A DNA stretch of 64,000 bases from Paenibacillus_F sp047238265 (GTDB taxonomy: Bacteria; Bacillota; Bacilli; Paenibacillales; NBRC-103111). This document shows positions 34,852 through 43,348 of this stretch, piece by piece. Positions within the stretch are counted from its first letter, which is position 1, and each line of letters opens with the position of its first letter. The notes below the pieces were generated by a model. It ran no database searches. It was not told the DNA's origin and saw only the letters and a list, made by a program, of their open reading frames with translations. Position numbers and translations under genes: made by a program. Where the stretch lies: NCBI RefSeq assembly GCF_047238265.1, contig NZ_JBDFMM010000001.1, forward strand, positions 3,844,001 through 3,908,000, in the 5' to 3' direction.

Positions 34852-35052
34852 TTAATACAGCTTTCTTTTAAAAACACAAATTACTTCTTTGGAAGATCCT
34901 TGATGCTGGCTTGTATCAAAGCAGGATATCAGCTCCCAGCCCTGCGCCCCCATTTCGTTAAGGTCTTGATCAAACTCATCCAGATCCAACTTGCCACCTA
35001 CAAAAAAACCTTTTGTAAAAAATTTCAACGTCTGATATTCCCAGCGTTCCAT
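34852..35052 (-). CDS. DUF4177 family protein
   Basis: A 66-residue protein with the DUF4177 pattern: WEYQTLKF, then LNEMGAQGWELISCF and a final strand EVICVFKRKL. This beta-alpha-beta unit is common in bacteria and has no known function. ATG 35052 follows GGAAGG. Downstream of a four-helix membrane protein gene on the same strand (48 bp apart), perhaps cotranscribed. Confidence 0.8.
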   Translation of the reverse strand: MERWEYQTLKFFTKGFFVGGKLDLDEFDQDLNEMGAQGWELISCFDTSQHQGSSKEVICVFKRKLY

Positions 35053-35100
35053 CCTTTTTCCTTCCTTTCTCCATCTAAATCGGGCCGTGTTCCAGGCCGC

Positions 35101-35496
35101 CTATTTCTCTACCGCCAATCTAAGCGATAAAAGGGCAAGCACAACGGTGAGCGGCGTCATGAACAGCTTTTCGGCACCGGAGATCGAGACCAGATTGCCG
35201 GCCGTATTTAGCAGCATGAATCCGAACAGCACCCACATTCCGATCCGTGCCGCTTTTTTGAACCTGCCAGGCAGCACATAGCCGGCTTTTAGAGCGATTA
35301 AGGCGATAAATACGATCTGCATAAGAAGGGAGATACTTTCCAGCATAATCAGCTCGGTTTTGTTATTTATTCGTCCGCCCCAAATAAAATGAGTAGGGAG
35401 AATCCTAAGCAGAATCAGAACGTGAACCGAAAGCATACCTGCATTTATGACCAGCAGGAGAATGCCTGCCAGCCTGGAAGATATTATCCGCTTCAT
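35101..35496 (-). CDS. Four-helix membrane protein
   Basis: A 131-residue integral membrane protein with four hydrophobic helices (about residues 8-30, 50-70, 85-103, 110-128). ATG 35496 follows GAGGTG. No family recognised. It lies upstream of the DUF4177 gene. Confidence 0.65.
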   Translation of the reverse strand: MKRIISSRLAGILLLVINAGMLSVHVLILLRILPTHFIWGGRINNKTELIMLESISLLMQIVFIALIALKAGYVLPGRFKKAARIGMWVLFGFMLLNTAGNLVSISGAEKLFMTPLTVVLALLSLRLAVEK

Positions 35497-35793
35497 TTCT
35501 CACCTCTTGAGAAGTCAATATTCAATCTGATAAGACAGATTTTTTCAAGCCTTCCCTCTGCTAATTAATCGAATTAATCATCGTATCGCTGTTTTCAGCT
35601 TAAATCACCTCATCTTCATAATCAATCCTATTTCTTTTGCATGTCCGAAAGTATCGCACATTTCATAAATCAGTGCTAGTAGCGGCACTTGATAAAGGGT
35701 TCCCCGTAAATGGTGGCTTCGCCCTTCAACATGTCCACACCTTTCCTCGTAAATAACATAGAATATATCATCTCAAAAGGAAGGGTGATAGAT

Positions 35794-36162
35794 TTGGCAA
35801 ACAAAGATGTAAGGCTTCAATTATTCTCCGGCATTAATTTTACAAATCGGCGGATTGTTTTTAGACGTGGAGGTGTAGCGATTCGGGATTTAGGCGCGTT
35901 TCGTTTTGATAACATCCTTTCCAGCTTTCGTCTTAGAAATGTGTCTACCACGGATTCAGTGACACTCGTTTTATTTTCGCGGATTAACTTCCAAGGATCT
36001 TTTCGCGTGTTTCGCGGAAGTCAAAGTGTGTCCAATCTGGGGAGCTTCAACAATCTGACTTCGTCCCTCATTTTAGTAGGACGTAACCTTACTAACTCGC
36101 AAATTCAAGAGATCCAAAGTACCGGTATTCCTCCTCGCGATATTTTGGTAATCAGACAATAA
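35794..36162 (+). CDS. betagamma-crystallin-like two-repeat protein
   Basis: A 122-residue protein made of two related Greek-key-like repeats: VRLQLFSGINFTNRRIVFRRG...LGAFRFDNILSSFRL (about 5-45) and VTLVLFSRINFQGSFRVFRGS...LGSFNNLTSSLILV (about 54-95). This is the pattern of bacterial betagamma-crystallins (strand, aromatic, G, S-N-L-G, SS). TTG 35794 is chosen because AAGGAAGG lies eight bases upstream; the longer ATG reading at 35710 has none. Base composition is more AT-rich than its neighbours. No signal peptide is visible, so it may be cytoplasmic or spore-associated. Confidence 0.7.
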   Translation: MANKDVRLQLFSGINFTNRRIVFRRGGVAIRDLGAFRFDNILSSFRLRNVSTTDSVTLVLFSRINFQGSFRVFRGSQSVSNLGSFNNLTSSLILVGRNLTNSQIQEIQSTGIPPRDILVIRQ

Positions 36163-36496
36163 CAGATGATTTAAACTTTAGTCAGAAACAAGTTCAACCT
36201 CTATCCTTGAAATCGAACGTTCACTCAAGTTATCGTTTAATAACCACTTCTAGGTTTTCATAGCCAATTTCGTAGTATAAAAAGCAGGGGCTGCTGTCCC
36301 CTGCTTTCTTTTTCATCACCTGCATCTGTGTTCGTTTTCTCCACCGTTCCTAAACACCAGTATGCGAGTAAAGGGAGCCAGGACGCGGTCCCCCTACACC
36401 TTCCCATGTAATCCTGTAGTTTTAATATCCAAAATAACTTAAATTATCTATACATACCAAAATCTGTTTTATATAATAAAACCGGAGGTGATAACC
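36163..36496 (+). other. AT-rich intergenic stretch with a terminator
   Basis: Holds the terminator at 36279-36314 for the crystallin-like gene. The remaining ~180 bases before the small gene at 36497 are AT-rich and likely carry its promoter; no clear hexamer pair or gene was recognised. Confidence 0.4.
36279..36314 (+). terminator. Rho-independent terminator after the crystallin-like gene
   Basis: AAAGCAGGGG-loop-CCCCTGCTTT followed by CTTTTTC. Confidence 0.85.
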
Positions 36497-36676
36497 ATGT
36501 ATAGCAATATGACCAATAATTTTTTGATCTATGACCGCCAGCACCGTGGTATTGACAATGATCCGGATATTTATAACCGGTACAAAAATTTTTTAGTTTT
36601 TATTGGTTTTGATGCTGCCGAGGCGGAGCTGGAGGTCGCCTATTTTATGAATGCCGTCTTTGATACGATGGACTGA
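36497..36676 (+). CDS. Small uncharacterised protein
   Basis: A 59-residue soluble protein, N-terminal half Asn/Tyr/Asp-rich, C-terminal half helical (FDAAEAELEVAYFMNAVFD). ATG 36497 has GGAGGTG six bases upstream, one of the best sites in the window; the GTG at 36488 overlaps that site and is not used. No family recognised. Confidence 0.6.
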   Translation: MYSNMTNNFLIYDRQHRGIDNDPDIYNRYKNFLVFIGFDAAEAELEVAYFMNAVFDTMD

Positions 36677-36850
36677 GGAAACTCAGTCTGTCATTCCGTG
36701 ATTGGCAGTAAGAGAATCGTCACCAAAATTCAGCATTAGAATCTTTTCAATAATTGATAATCTTCATATTTATCAAGTCACTACTGATATTTTGTTCAGA
36801 CGACTTTTCGTGTTTATTTTGTACTATGTAAATGTTTTATAAAAAAGGTG

Positions 36851-36879
36851 TTGACAGTGTCGAGAATCCTTGGTATTAT
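36851..36879 (+). promoter_or_regulatory. Promoter of tRNA-Val
   Basis: TTGACA, 17-base spacer, TATTAT, about 39 bases before the tRNA gene. Confidence 0.75.
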
Positions 36880-36917
36880 ACTACTTGTCACTAAGACAAC
36901 TGAAGATTTTACAAACA

Positions 36918-36992
36918 TGACTTGATAGCTCAGCTGGGAGAGCACCATCTTGACAGGGTGGGGGTCGTCGGTTCGAGCCCGGCTCAGGTCAT
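36918..36992 (+). tRNA. tRNA-Val (GAC)
   Basis: Cloverleaf with acceptor TGACTTG/CAGGTCA, D arm GCTCAGCTGGGAGAGC, anticodon loop TTGACAG (anticodon GAC, reading GUC Val), and T arm GGTTCGAGCCC. CCA is not encoded. It has its own promoter and terminator. Confidence 0.88.
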
Positions 36993-36996
36993 ACAA

Positions 36997-37027
36997 GAAA
37001 AACCCTTACTCTGTAAGGGTTTTTTGC
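36997..37027 (+). terminator. Terminator of tRNA-Val
   Basis: AAACCCTTAC-TCT-GTAAGGGTTT with TTTT following, starting five bases after the tRNA. Confidence 0.9.
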
Positions 37028-37072
37028 CGTTTATAGGCTGTTTTTAAAAAACGTTCCACCCCATTACCCAAT

Positions 37073-37096
37073 TAAAAAAGGTCCCTTCCGGGACCT
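37073..37096 (-). terminator. Rho-independent terminator of the hydrolase gene
   Basis: On the minus strand GGTCCC-GGAA-GGGACC followed by TTTTTT, just after the stop at 37105. Confidence 0.85.
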
Positions 37097-37104
37097 CTAC
37101 TCGT

Positions 37105-38046
37105 TTACGCTGTCGGCACTACCCTGCTTTTCAGAAACTGCAGCGTATGTTCGATGACCTGCTCCAACTCCGCGGAAGTGCCTGCAAACGGATGAACCGT
37201 ATTGAACGAATGATTGGCGCCGGGAATTTGAATCCACTGGACTTTCGGCTGGTTCTCGACGAGTTTTTCCGACCCTGCCCTCAGGTTGGCGTGATCTTCT
37301 TCACCCTGTATGAGCACAACCGGAAAAGCGGCCCCCCTCATCCGTTCCAGAATGTTAAACTCCTCCTTGCGGGCCTCTATATCATCCAGGATGACCTTAT
37401 CGAGCGGCATCTGCTGCTTGGTCCTCACGTTAGCGATATATGTGCGCCCTTCCCTACGCAGCTGCTCCTTAGCGGCTTCGTCGAAAATATCCACCTGCGT
37501 AATTCCGTTCCAGCTGACAACTCCGGCAATTTCCGTAGGATGATCCAGCGCATAGATCAAGCTTACGCCCGCCCCGCGGCTGTGACCGAGCAGAAAGACC
37601 GGCAGCTTGTTGACCGGATTGGCGGAGCCTCTATGCTGATGCTCCTCACTGGAAAGATTAATCCCCCTGCTGTGATGAGGGTAAAAAACTATTGGCTTCT
37701 CCCGATCGGATTTCAGCAGTTTGTTTTTAAAATCCCACTCATCCGTCAAGACGGAAATGAGGGTCGACAAGTCGTCCAGCTCACGGCTGTACGTGTTTTT
37801 CGCGAATTTTTCCAGTTCACTGAACGACTGCCCGTCCTCTCCCACTCCGTTATGTGTAAAATCGAAGGTAATGACATCCACATCCTGGGCCAGTTTCGCC
37901 GCCGCGTAAGGGAACATCCCCCAGTTCTTAAATCCCTTAAAGCCGTGCGAGACAATGAGAATGCCCCTTGCTATAGAAGACGCCGGATAAAAATCTCCGC
38001 GAATGACATTGCTCTGATCCATTACGATCTCAAACGGTATCGCCAT
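37105..38046 (-). CDS. Alpha/beta hydrolase (acyl-peptidase/esterase-like)
   Basis: A 313-residue soluble hydrolase: oxyanion region IVSHGFKGFKNW, nucleophile elbow LGHSRGAG (Ser about 160), later IQGEEDHANL (acid) and GANHSF (His). It resembles the COG1073 dipeptidyl-peptidase-like esterases. A ~25-residue insert with FYPHHSRG precedes the elbow. ATG 38046 is preceded by GGGGAGG. Stands alone between tRNA genes; substrate unknown. Confidence 0.85.
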   Translation of the reverse strand: MAIPFEIVMDQSNVIRGDFYPASSIARGILIVSHGFKGFKNWGMFPYAAAKLAQDVDVITFDFTHNGVGEDGQSFSELEKFAKNTYSRELDDLSTLISVLTDEWDFKNKLLKSDREKPIVFYPHHSRGINLSSEEHQHRGSANPVNKLPVFLLGHSRGAGVSLIYALDHPTEIAGVVSWNGITQVDIFDEAAKEQLRREGRTYIANVRTKQQMPLDKVILDDIEARKEEFNILERMRGAAFPVVLIQGEEDHANLRAGSEKLVENQPKVQWIQIPGANHSFNTVHPFAGTSAELEQVIEHTLQFLKSRVVPTA

Positions 38047-38134
38047 GGTAACGCCTCCCCGCTTATTTACTTATTTGTCTACTTAATACCCTTACCCGTT
38101 ATACAACCATTTGTTAACAGGAAAAATAAACTGC

Positions 38135-38188
38135 AAAAAACTCCCTTGTCTCATTCTGCGGTGTGCATAAGTGAAAGAAGGGAGTTTT
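38135..38188 (-). terminator. Terminator of the tRNA-fMet/Ile/Leu cluster
   Basis: On the minus strand AAAACTCCCTT and AAGGGAGTTTT pair around a 30-base loop and are followed by TT; it lies 28 bases after tRNA-Leu. Confidence 0.75.
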
Positions 38189-38215
38189 CTGTTCGTTTAA
38201 ACGTTGTTGCCATGA

Positions 38216-38301
38216 TGCCGAAGACCGGACTCGAACCGGTACGATAGTCACCTACCGCAGGATTTTAAGTCCTGTGCGTCTGCCAATTCCGCCACTCCGG
38301 C
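38216..38301 (-). tRNA. tRNA-Leu (TAA)
   Basis: An 86-base class II tRNA: acceptor GCCGGAG/CTTCGGC, anticodon loop CTTAAAA (anticodon UAA), long variable arm, T arm GGTTCGAGTCC. Third gene of a minus-strand cluster. Confidence 0.9.
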
Positions 38302-38307
38302 TTATAA

Positions 38308-38381
38308 TGGGCCCTGAGGGACTCGAACCCCCGACCAATCGGTTATGAGCCGACCGCTCTAACCAACTGAGCTAAGGGCCC
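38308..38381 (-). tRNA. tRNA with CAT anticodon, probably tRNA-Ile2 (lysidine)
   Basis: Acceptor GGGCCCT/AGGGCCC, D arm GCTCAGTTGGTTAGAGC, anticodon loop CTCATAA, T arm GGTTCGAGTCC. The CTCATAA loop and GGGCCC acceptor are more like tRNA-Ile2, whose CAU is modified by TilS, than elongator tRNA-Met. The identity is inferred. Confidence 0.75.
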
Positions 38382-38427
38382 GGATATGTAATGTAAGGCT
38401 GAAAACAGGCAAAAAAAATTTGATATA

Positions 38428-38501
<74 letters not shown>

Positions 38502-38573
38502 TCAGTAATTAGCAATGTCGTATAGCGACAAAAATAAATATACAATACAAAGTACGGTTAAGTCAAGACTTTT

Positions 38574-38741
38574 TTAATAAACCGAATACCTGACACCGAA
38601 ACGTCCTTTTTTGGACTTGAAAACTTCGACTTCGGACGGGCATTCATACCCGTAAATCCACCAGTCTTCCTCCATCCGCTTGGCAAGGACACCTGCCTGA
38701 AACTTACTGTCATAAAGTTTTACCCAATATACCCACTGCAT
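38574..38741 (-). CDS. Small Trp/Tyr-rich protein
   Basis: A 55-residue reading frame starting MQWVYWVKLYDSKF and ending RYSVY, with eleven Trp/Tyr residues and no low-complexity. A short GAGG lies four bases before ATG 38741. The sequence looks protein-like (alternating strand pattern, KRMEEDWWIYGYECP). No family recognised. It is immediately upstream of the tRNA-fMet cluster on the same strand. Confidence 0.5.
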   Translation of the reverse strand: MQWVYWVKLYDSKFQAGVLAKRMEEDWWIYGYECPSEVEVFKSKKGRFGVRYSVY

Positions 38742-38837
38742 GGTCCTCACTCCGTTGATGATGTTATTGGCCTAGAAATAGCATATCCAAAAAGGCATTC
38801 GCTTATTTGAAGGCCAACACCGTCAGCGGGATTTTTC

Positions 38838-38870
38838 ATAAAAAAGAAGCAAGGTGTGCAATTTACACCT
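38838..38870 (-). terminator. Rho-independent terminator overlapping the stop codon
   Basis: On the minus strand AGGTGT-AAATTGC-ACACCT followed by TGCTTCTTTTTT. Confidence 0.7.
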
Positions 38871-39399
38871 ACTCGTTGTCTTCACCGGGTTCGCCTTTTT
38901 CGTTTTCGTCCCTGCTTCTATGGGCAATTCTTCCCGAAGCGGCCGAGGCAATGGCGGCTACCAGATCATCGAGAAAGGTATGCACGGCGCCCCCGCTCTT
39001 CGTATCCAGCCGTTTGATCAAGCCGGTCTTTTCTTTGTCCAGGTAGCCGAAAGTCGTGATGGCTATGCTGCCGTAGCCGAAAACGGAACCGATCGCGAGC
39101 GTTTCGTCGCACCCGAATAAACTCTCATCCGTTTCCAGAATGGATTGAAGCGGTTCTGTGAGCTTTTTCTGCTCAGCCAGCATATCGAGTTCGGTTCCGA
39201 CCAGAATCGCGTGCTGAAGCTCTCTTTTGCCCAGAACGGCCTTAATGGACTGCATGCACGTATCCATCGATAAACCGGGGTGGTAGGGCGCCTGCATGGC
39301 GTATACGATCTCTGCGATGTCTTCCAGGCCCGCTCCCCGGTCGGCCAGCCTTTGCAGCACGACTTTTTTAATCTCCCGGCTGTGAACTTGTCGTCTCAC
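38869..39399 (-). CDS. Phosphatidylglycerophosphatase A-like protein (YutG)
   Basis: A 176-residue soluble protein of the PgpA/YutG family, recognised by the central LDMLAEQKKLTEPLQ, GYGSIAITTFGYLDKEKTGLIKRLD and the C-terminal FLDDLVAAIASAASGRIAH. E. coli PgpA removes phosphate from phosphatidylglycerophosphate and is membrane-bound; the Bacillus version lacks membrane helices, as here, and its reaction is not proven. The start at 39399 precedes RRQVHSREI. Divergent from the yjcG-like gene. Confidence 0.75.
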   Translation of the reverse strand: MRRQVHSREIKKVVLQRLADRGAGLEDIAEIVYAMQAPYHPGLSMDTCMQSIKAVLGKRELQHAILVGTELDMLAEQKKLTEPLQSILETDESLFGCDETLAIGSVFGYGSIAITTFGYLDKEKTGLIKRLDTKSGGAVHTFLDDLVAAIASAASGRIAHRSRDENEKGEPGEDNE

Positions 39400-39563
39400 G
39401 GTCTTCTCCCCTTAAACTTTCACGATATGTTCAGTATATGACTTCAATTAAGATGGGGTATGGGCGCCCGCGGACAATGTATCGCCTTAAAATGAAATTG
39501 TGAGGAGCCTGCAAACACGGTATAATAAGAACTAGTCGACCATAATTTAGGGAGGGATTCCAT

Positions 39564-40077
39564 ATGATGTACGGCATCGCCATTCTTCCATCTGCAGAGA
39601 TTAATGAGTTTGCCAACAGTTACAGAAAAAGGTTCGATCCTTATTATAGGGTGATTTCGCCCCACATTACGGTTCGTGAGAAAGAAGATTGGACCGAAGA
39701 GCAGTCTGCAGACTGCCGTCAGTCATTTGGAAGATTTGAGCCGCACCGTATCCCCGTTCCAACTTACGTTCAACCGGTTCAGTTCCTATTTTCCGGTCAA
39801 TAATGTCATCTATCTGGCGCTGGAGCAGGTGGTTCCGGTCATCGATCTTCATGATAAGCTTTGTGCGGGCCCTCTCTCGGAAACGGAAAAGGCTTACAGC
39901 TATCACCCTCATCTGACGATCGGTCAGAAATTGGGAGCCGATGAGCTGCACGACGTACTGGCCAGCGTAAAAAACACACCTGTGGATTTTTCGTTCAAGG
40001 TGGACAGCATTCATCTGCTCGGCAAGCAGGCAAACGGCGAATGGTCCGTAATCCGCTCATTCCCGTTTCAAGGGTAA
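39564..40077 (+). pseudogene. yjcG: 2'-5' RNA ligase/phosphoesterase-like gene (YjcG), frame-shifted
   Basis: Two frames form one gene that matches YjcG in length (about 168 codons) and order: MYGIAILPSAEINEFANSY, then PHITVRE (first HxT) and, in the other frame, SSYFPVNNVIYLALE and PHLTIGQ (second HxT). The break is at 39707-39716, TGCAGACTGC. Deleting seven bases there restores EEQSAVSHLEDLS and a continuous frame. YjcG has the LigT-like double HxT fold and no proven substrate. ATG 39564 has GGGAGG upstream. Confidence 0.85.
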
Positions 40078-40097
40078 CGAACGCTTTACTTTAATAG

Positions 40098-40135
40098 AAA
40101 AAGGCCTTCCGGCTAAACCGGAGAGGCCTTTTTTT
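40098..40135. terminator. Bidirectional rho-independent terminator
   Basis: AAAAAGGCCTTCCGG-loop-CCGGAGAGGCCTTTTTTT; between convergent genes ending at 40077 (plus) and 40204 (minus). Confidence 0.9.
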
Positions 40136-40203
40136 GGGTTATAGGAAGCGAAAGGACCGCCATACATGCACGGCCCGTTCCGCCACAGCCGCCGAGCTTC
40201 CGG

Positions 40204-42021
40204 CTACTGTTTAAAGGTTGTCAGAAGACGCTTCGCCGTCTCCCCTTTATCGTTCACGAAGGATTCATACACTTTAACGGTAACAGGGAAATCCAACTGC
40301 ATGGAATCCGCATTAAAATTAATGACATTAGCGCCTTTTTGCAGTTTATTTTCTCCTACAAACGGGCTTTTGACCGAATTAATAAGGGTACCGCCGTTAT
40401 CATACATATCAAATTGCAGTTGGGAGAATGTACGATCAAGCAGGACGTCTTTCTCTTGTTCGATATCCAAAAGAAGCTTCAGGCGGTAATTGTAGTTCTG
40501 CTGCTGGTTAAACATCGCCGAAATTTCCCAGTTGTTCACTTTCACGGTCAAAGGATACAGCTTGAGTTCATTCTTCGATTCCGGCTGCGGCTGAAGTTTT
40601 ACATTGTAAGCCGTCAGAAGAGATTTATACGTAGCCCCCGCTTCCGCCGCACTTCCCTGCGCCTCTTGCGCCTTCGAGTCTTGCGACTTGGCGCCGGCAG
40701 CTTGTGCCGCTCCTGCAGCGGCGGCTGTTCCGTGAGTTTCATACAAGGCAAGCTTCAGCCCTTCTCCCGACTCGGAAGCCGGAACTACATACGAGTAAGT
40801 TACGACATAGGAGGCGTTAGGAAGCACGCGCAGAGTCGTCGTTCCCTGTCTGTTTCCGTTGTACGTATAGCCGTCGCTGCTCACGAGATCTGTCGCAAAC
40901 GCAGGAACGTTCAGCGGACCGCCGGATTTGTTCGTCAGCTTAAACTTGGCGATAGCGGTATTAAAGGCGTCATCCTCGTTTTGCTCCATGTGAAGCTCCA
41001 CGAGAGCAACGTCCATACTCGGGTGAATCAGTCCGTTGAGCGGGTCCATCTTCATGGCGTCACCGAAAGCGTATGCTCCCTGTACCGGCAGGGCATCGGC
41101 CTGCTTGGCCGGCAGCATGATATGAACGCGGCCCACGTTGTACGTGACCGGCTTCTCCTGCGCGTCAATATATCTCTCCGCAGTGACCACATTAAGAGCT
41201 TCCAGCTCCGTATTCAGTTCGGTAGGGATGACAAAATGAATATATTTCTTTTCGCCCGGCTCAAGCGAAAGGGTGGATTCGGCCCGGTTGCTGTCATACG
41301 TCTGCAGCCCGCTTTTGCCTTCCAGGGCAATGTCCGGAAGAGTCTGGCGCTTGGTCGAAGGGTTCGTTACGAGCACCTGAATGACCGAGTTCGTTTTCGT
41401 GCCGACCGTGTCACGGCTAATATTCGTGGTTTTGAACTCCAGCGGCGTATGCAGAGTAGGAATGGTGAAAGCTTCTCCCCACTTCTTCACGGATGCGGAA
41501 GGAATTTCGGACGTTTCCGTTCCGTTCCATACAAGATCGCTCACGGGAACACTGAGCTGAAGCGTTTCTTTTTTCGGATACACGTAAACATCGATGTCTA
41601 CCCAGCGAAGCTCGCTCAGTTCTACGCCTTCTCCGCTGTCAACCGTGGCCAGGTAGCTGAGCTCAACCTGCGATTTGGGTTGAATGGAGCGGGGGCTTCC
41701 CAGACTTGCCTGCAGACGGAATTCAACGCCGTCCTTAGTCTTCATACGCACTTCATACTCGGGTACTCGCACAACTTTCGAACTGGTGTTTTTCATGCGG
41801 ACGACGGCACCCAGACGGGTCCCGTCCGCTGTTTTTTCGTTTAAGACACTTTTCATTTCAACCTGCAGATCGTTCGTTAATTTATAAGCGGTCGGCGCTG
41901 AAGGCGATGCTTGTGCAGGTGCTGGCTTTCCCGCTTCTGCCGCAAGTGCCGGAACGGCGCTTGCGAGCAGAGCGGCGGACAGAAAGACGGACGATACGGT
42001 AGTTTTCCATTGGCTCTTCAC
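40204..42021 (-). CDS. Large secreted protein paired with an RND pump
   Basis: A 605-residue exported protein: signal peptide (about 1-28, ending VPALA), Pro/Ala linker, then several beta-rich modules. One module (about 45-160: VVRMKNTSSKVVRVPEYEVRMK, then SYLATVDSGEG) is clearly related to a module of the protein at 46731-48864, so the two are paralogues. There is an Ala/Gln-rich low-complexity stretch near residue 430. I choose GTG 42021 (GGAGGAG six bases upstream) over ATG 42036, which is inside that site. It lies 26 bp after the adaptor gene and ends the RND operon. Function unknown; likely at the cell surface. Confidence 0.7.
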   Translation of the reverse strand: MKSQWKTTVSSVFLSAALLASAVPALAAEAGKPAPAQASPSAPTAYKLTNDLQVEMKSVLNEKTADGTRLGAVVRMKNTSSKVVRVPEYEVRMKTKDGVEFRLQASLGSPRSIQPKSQVELSYLATVDSGEGVELSELRWVDIDVYVYPKKETLQLSVPVSDLVWNGTETSEIPSASVKKWGEAFTIPTLHTPLEFKTTNISRDTVGTKTNSVIQVLVTNPSTKRQTLPDIALEGKSGLQTYDSNRAESTLSLEPGEKKYIHFVIPTELNTELEALNVVTAERYIDAQEKPVTYNVGRVHIMLPAKQADALPVQGAYAFGDAMKMDPLNGLIHPSMDVALVELHMEQNEDDAFNTAIAKFKLTNKSGGPLNVPAFATDLVSSDGYTYNGNRQGTTTLRVLPNASYVVTYSYVVPASESGEGLKLALYETHGTAAAAGAAQAAGAKSQDSKAQEAQGSAAEAGATYKSLLTAYNVKLQPQPESKNELKLYPLTVKVNNWEISAMFNQQQNYNYRLKLLLDIEQEKDVLLDRTFSQLQFDMYDNGGTLINSVKSPFVGENKLQKGANVINFNADSMQLDFPVTVKVYESFVNDKGETAKRLLTTFKQ

Positions 42022-42047
42022 GGTATTCTCCTCCATGTGTACCTTTG

Positions 42048-43317
42048 TTAGTTAGCTGCGGCTGCTGTCGTGACTTTTTCTTTATCTTTCAGCTGATGCT
42101 GGCCGGAAATAACGATCTGCTCGTTTTCGTTTACGCCGGAAATCACTTCCTGCATCGTTTCCTTCAAACGGCCGAGCTGAATTTTGCGTTTCTCAACGGT
42201 GTCTCCGTTCAGGACGAATACAAAAGATTCGCTTCCCTCCCTCACGATACTAAGCGTCGGGATAGCCGTAACCGTCTGTTCCGCCTCGTCGGTCAGTTGA
42301 AGCTGGACTTTCTGTCCGGGCTTCAGCTTTTGATCGGCGTTTGGAACTTCCAGCTCCAGCGTGTAAGCTTTCGTCTGTGAATCGAGCACATCCGAAATAT
42401 ACTTAATCGGTGCTTTCGTTAATTCTGTCGTGCCCGGCACATAGAAACTCAGTTCTTTTTTGTCACGCACCAGATTAACGGCTTCTTCCGTCAAATCGGC
42501 TTTAATAAGAATCGGATTCAGCTGCTGGATGACTCCGGCTTTGAACCCCTGCGCAACGGTCATCCCCGATTCAACCGGAAAATCCGTAAGCACTCCGCTC
42601 ACGGGTGCTTTTACCACTGTATTTTCCAAATCGCGTTCCGCTTTCTTGACACTCAGACCCGATGTTTCGATCGCGACTTGGGCAGCGGCCAGCGAATCCG
42701 TGTTGTCCAGCGTTTTACGCTTCTGCTTCAGGGTACTCAGATCAAGTTTAAGGCTGTTGAGCTTCGTTTCCTCCTGCTCCAGCTGGATCTTTGTGATCGT
42801 GCCCTCATCGTAATCGTTGCGCATTTTATTAAAATTCTTCTCGGCGTCCCTGATCCCCTGCTCGGCTTTGACGATATTGTTGTCAAGGTCGGTCTTCGCG
42901 TTGGCCAGCTCTTCTTTGGCCTGCTTAAGCTGGGCCTGGGCGCTCTTGATGCCAAGCTGTCCCTGTTCCTTCTGCAGACTGCAGATCGGAAGGGTCTATG
43001 CGGAACAGAAGCTCGCCCTTCTTAACCATGTCGCCCCGCTTTTTGTATACCTGCTGGACGTCTCCGCCTGTTTTCGAAATAACATCCAGCTGGACGGAAG
43101 AGATGACATTGGCAACCTGCTCAAGCGGGTCCGATATTTTTTCTTTCGTCACTTTGACGGTTTTTACCGCCTTAATCTGAGATTCCTGGCCCTGCGTGCT
43201 GTCCTGAGGACCAGCCAGCGGTTTGTTCGAACAGCCGACGGCCAGGGCCGTAGTAAGGGCGACAATGCCTACCAGTTTCGTGCTCTGCTTAACGATCGTA
43301 GCTAAAGGACGTTTCAT
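42048..43317 (-). pseudogene. RND efflux adaptor (HlyD-like lipoprotein), frame-shifted
   Basis: A membrane-fusion/adaptor protein of about 420 residues split by a frameshift. Frame one from ATG 43317 (GAGGAG upstream) has a lipobox AVGC (Cys29) and the lipoyl half KTGGDVQQVYKKRGDMVKKG. Frame two has the coiled coil (LEQEETKLNSLKLDLSTLKQKR), the second lipoyl half and a beta-barrel. The break is at 42973-42982; CTGCAGA is tandemly duplicated there. Removing seven bases rejoins DPSDLQ to KEQGQLGIKSAQ. Adaptors link the pump to its substrate on the outer face; a lipid anchor is expected in a Gram-positive. Confidence 0.85.
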
Positions 43318-43348
43318 CAGTTGTACTCTCCTCTTCTCTTTGCTTGAC

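Noticed and set aside
42983..42992. AGATCGGAAG, the first ten bases of a common sequencing adapter
   Set aside because: The following bases do not match the adapter and the stretch encodes the expected adaptor-protein residues.
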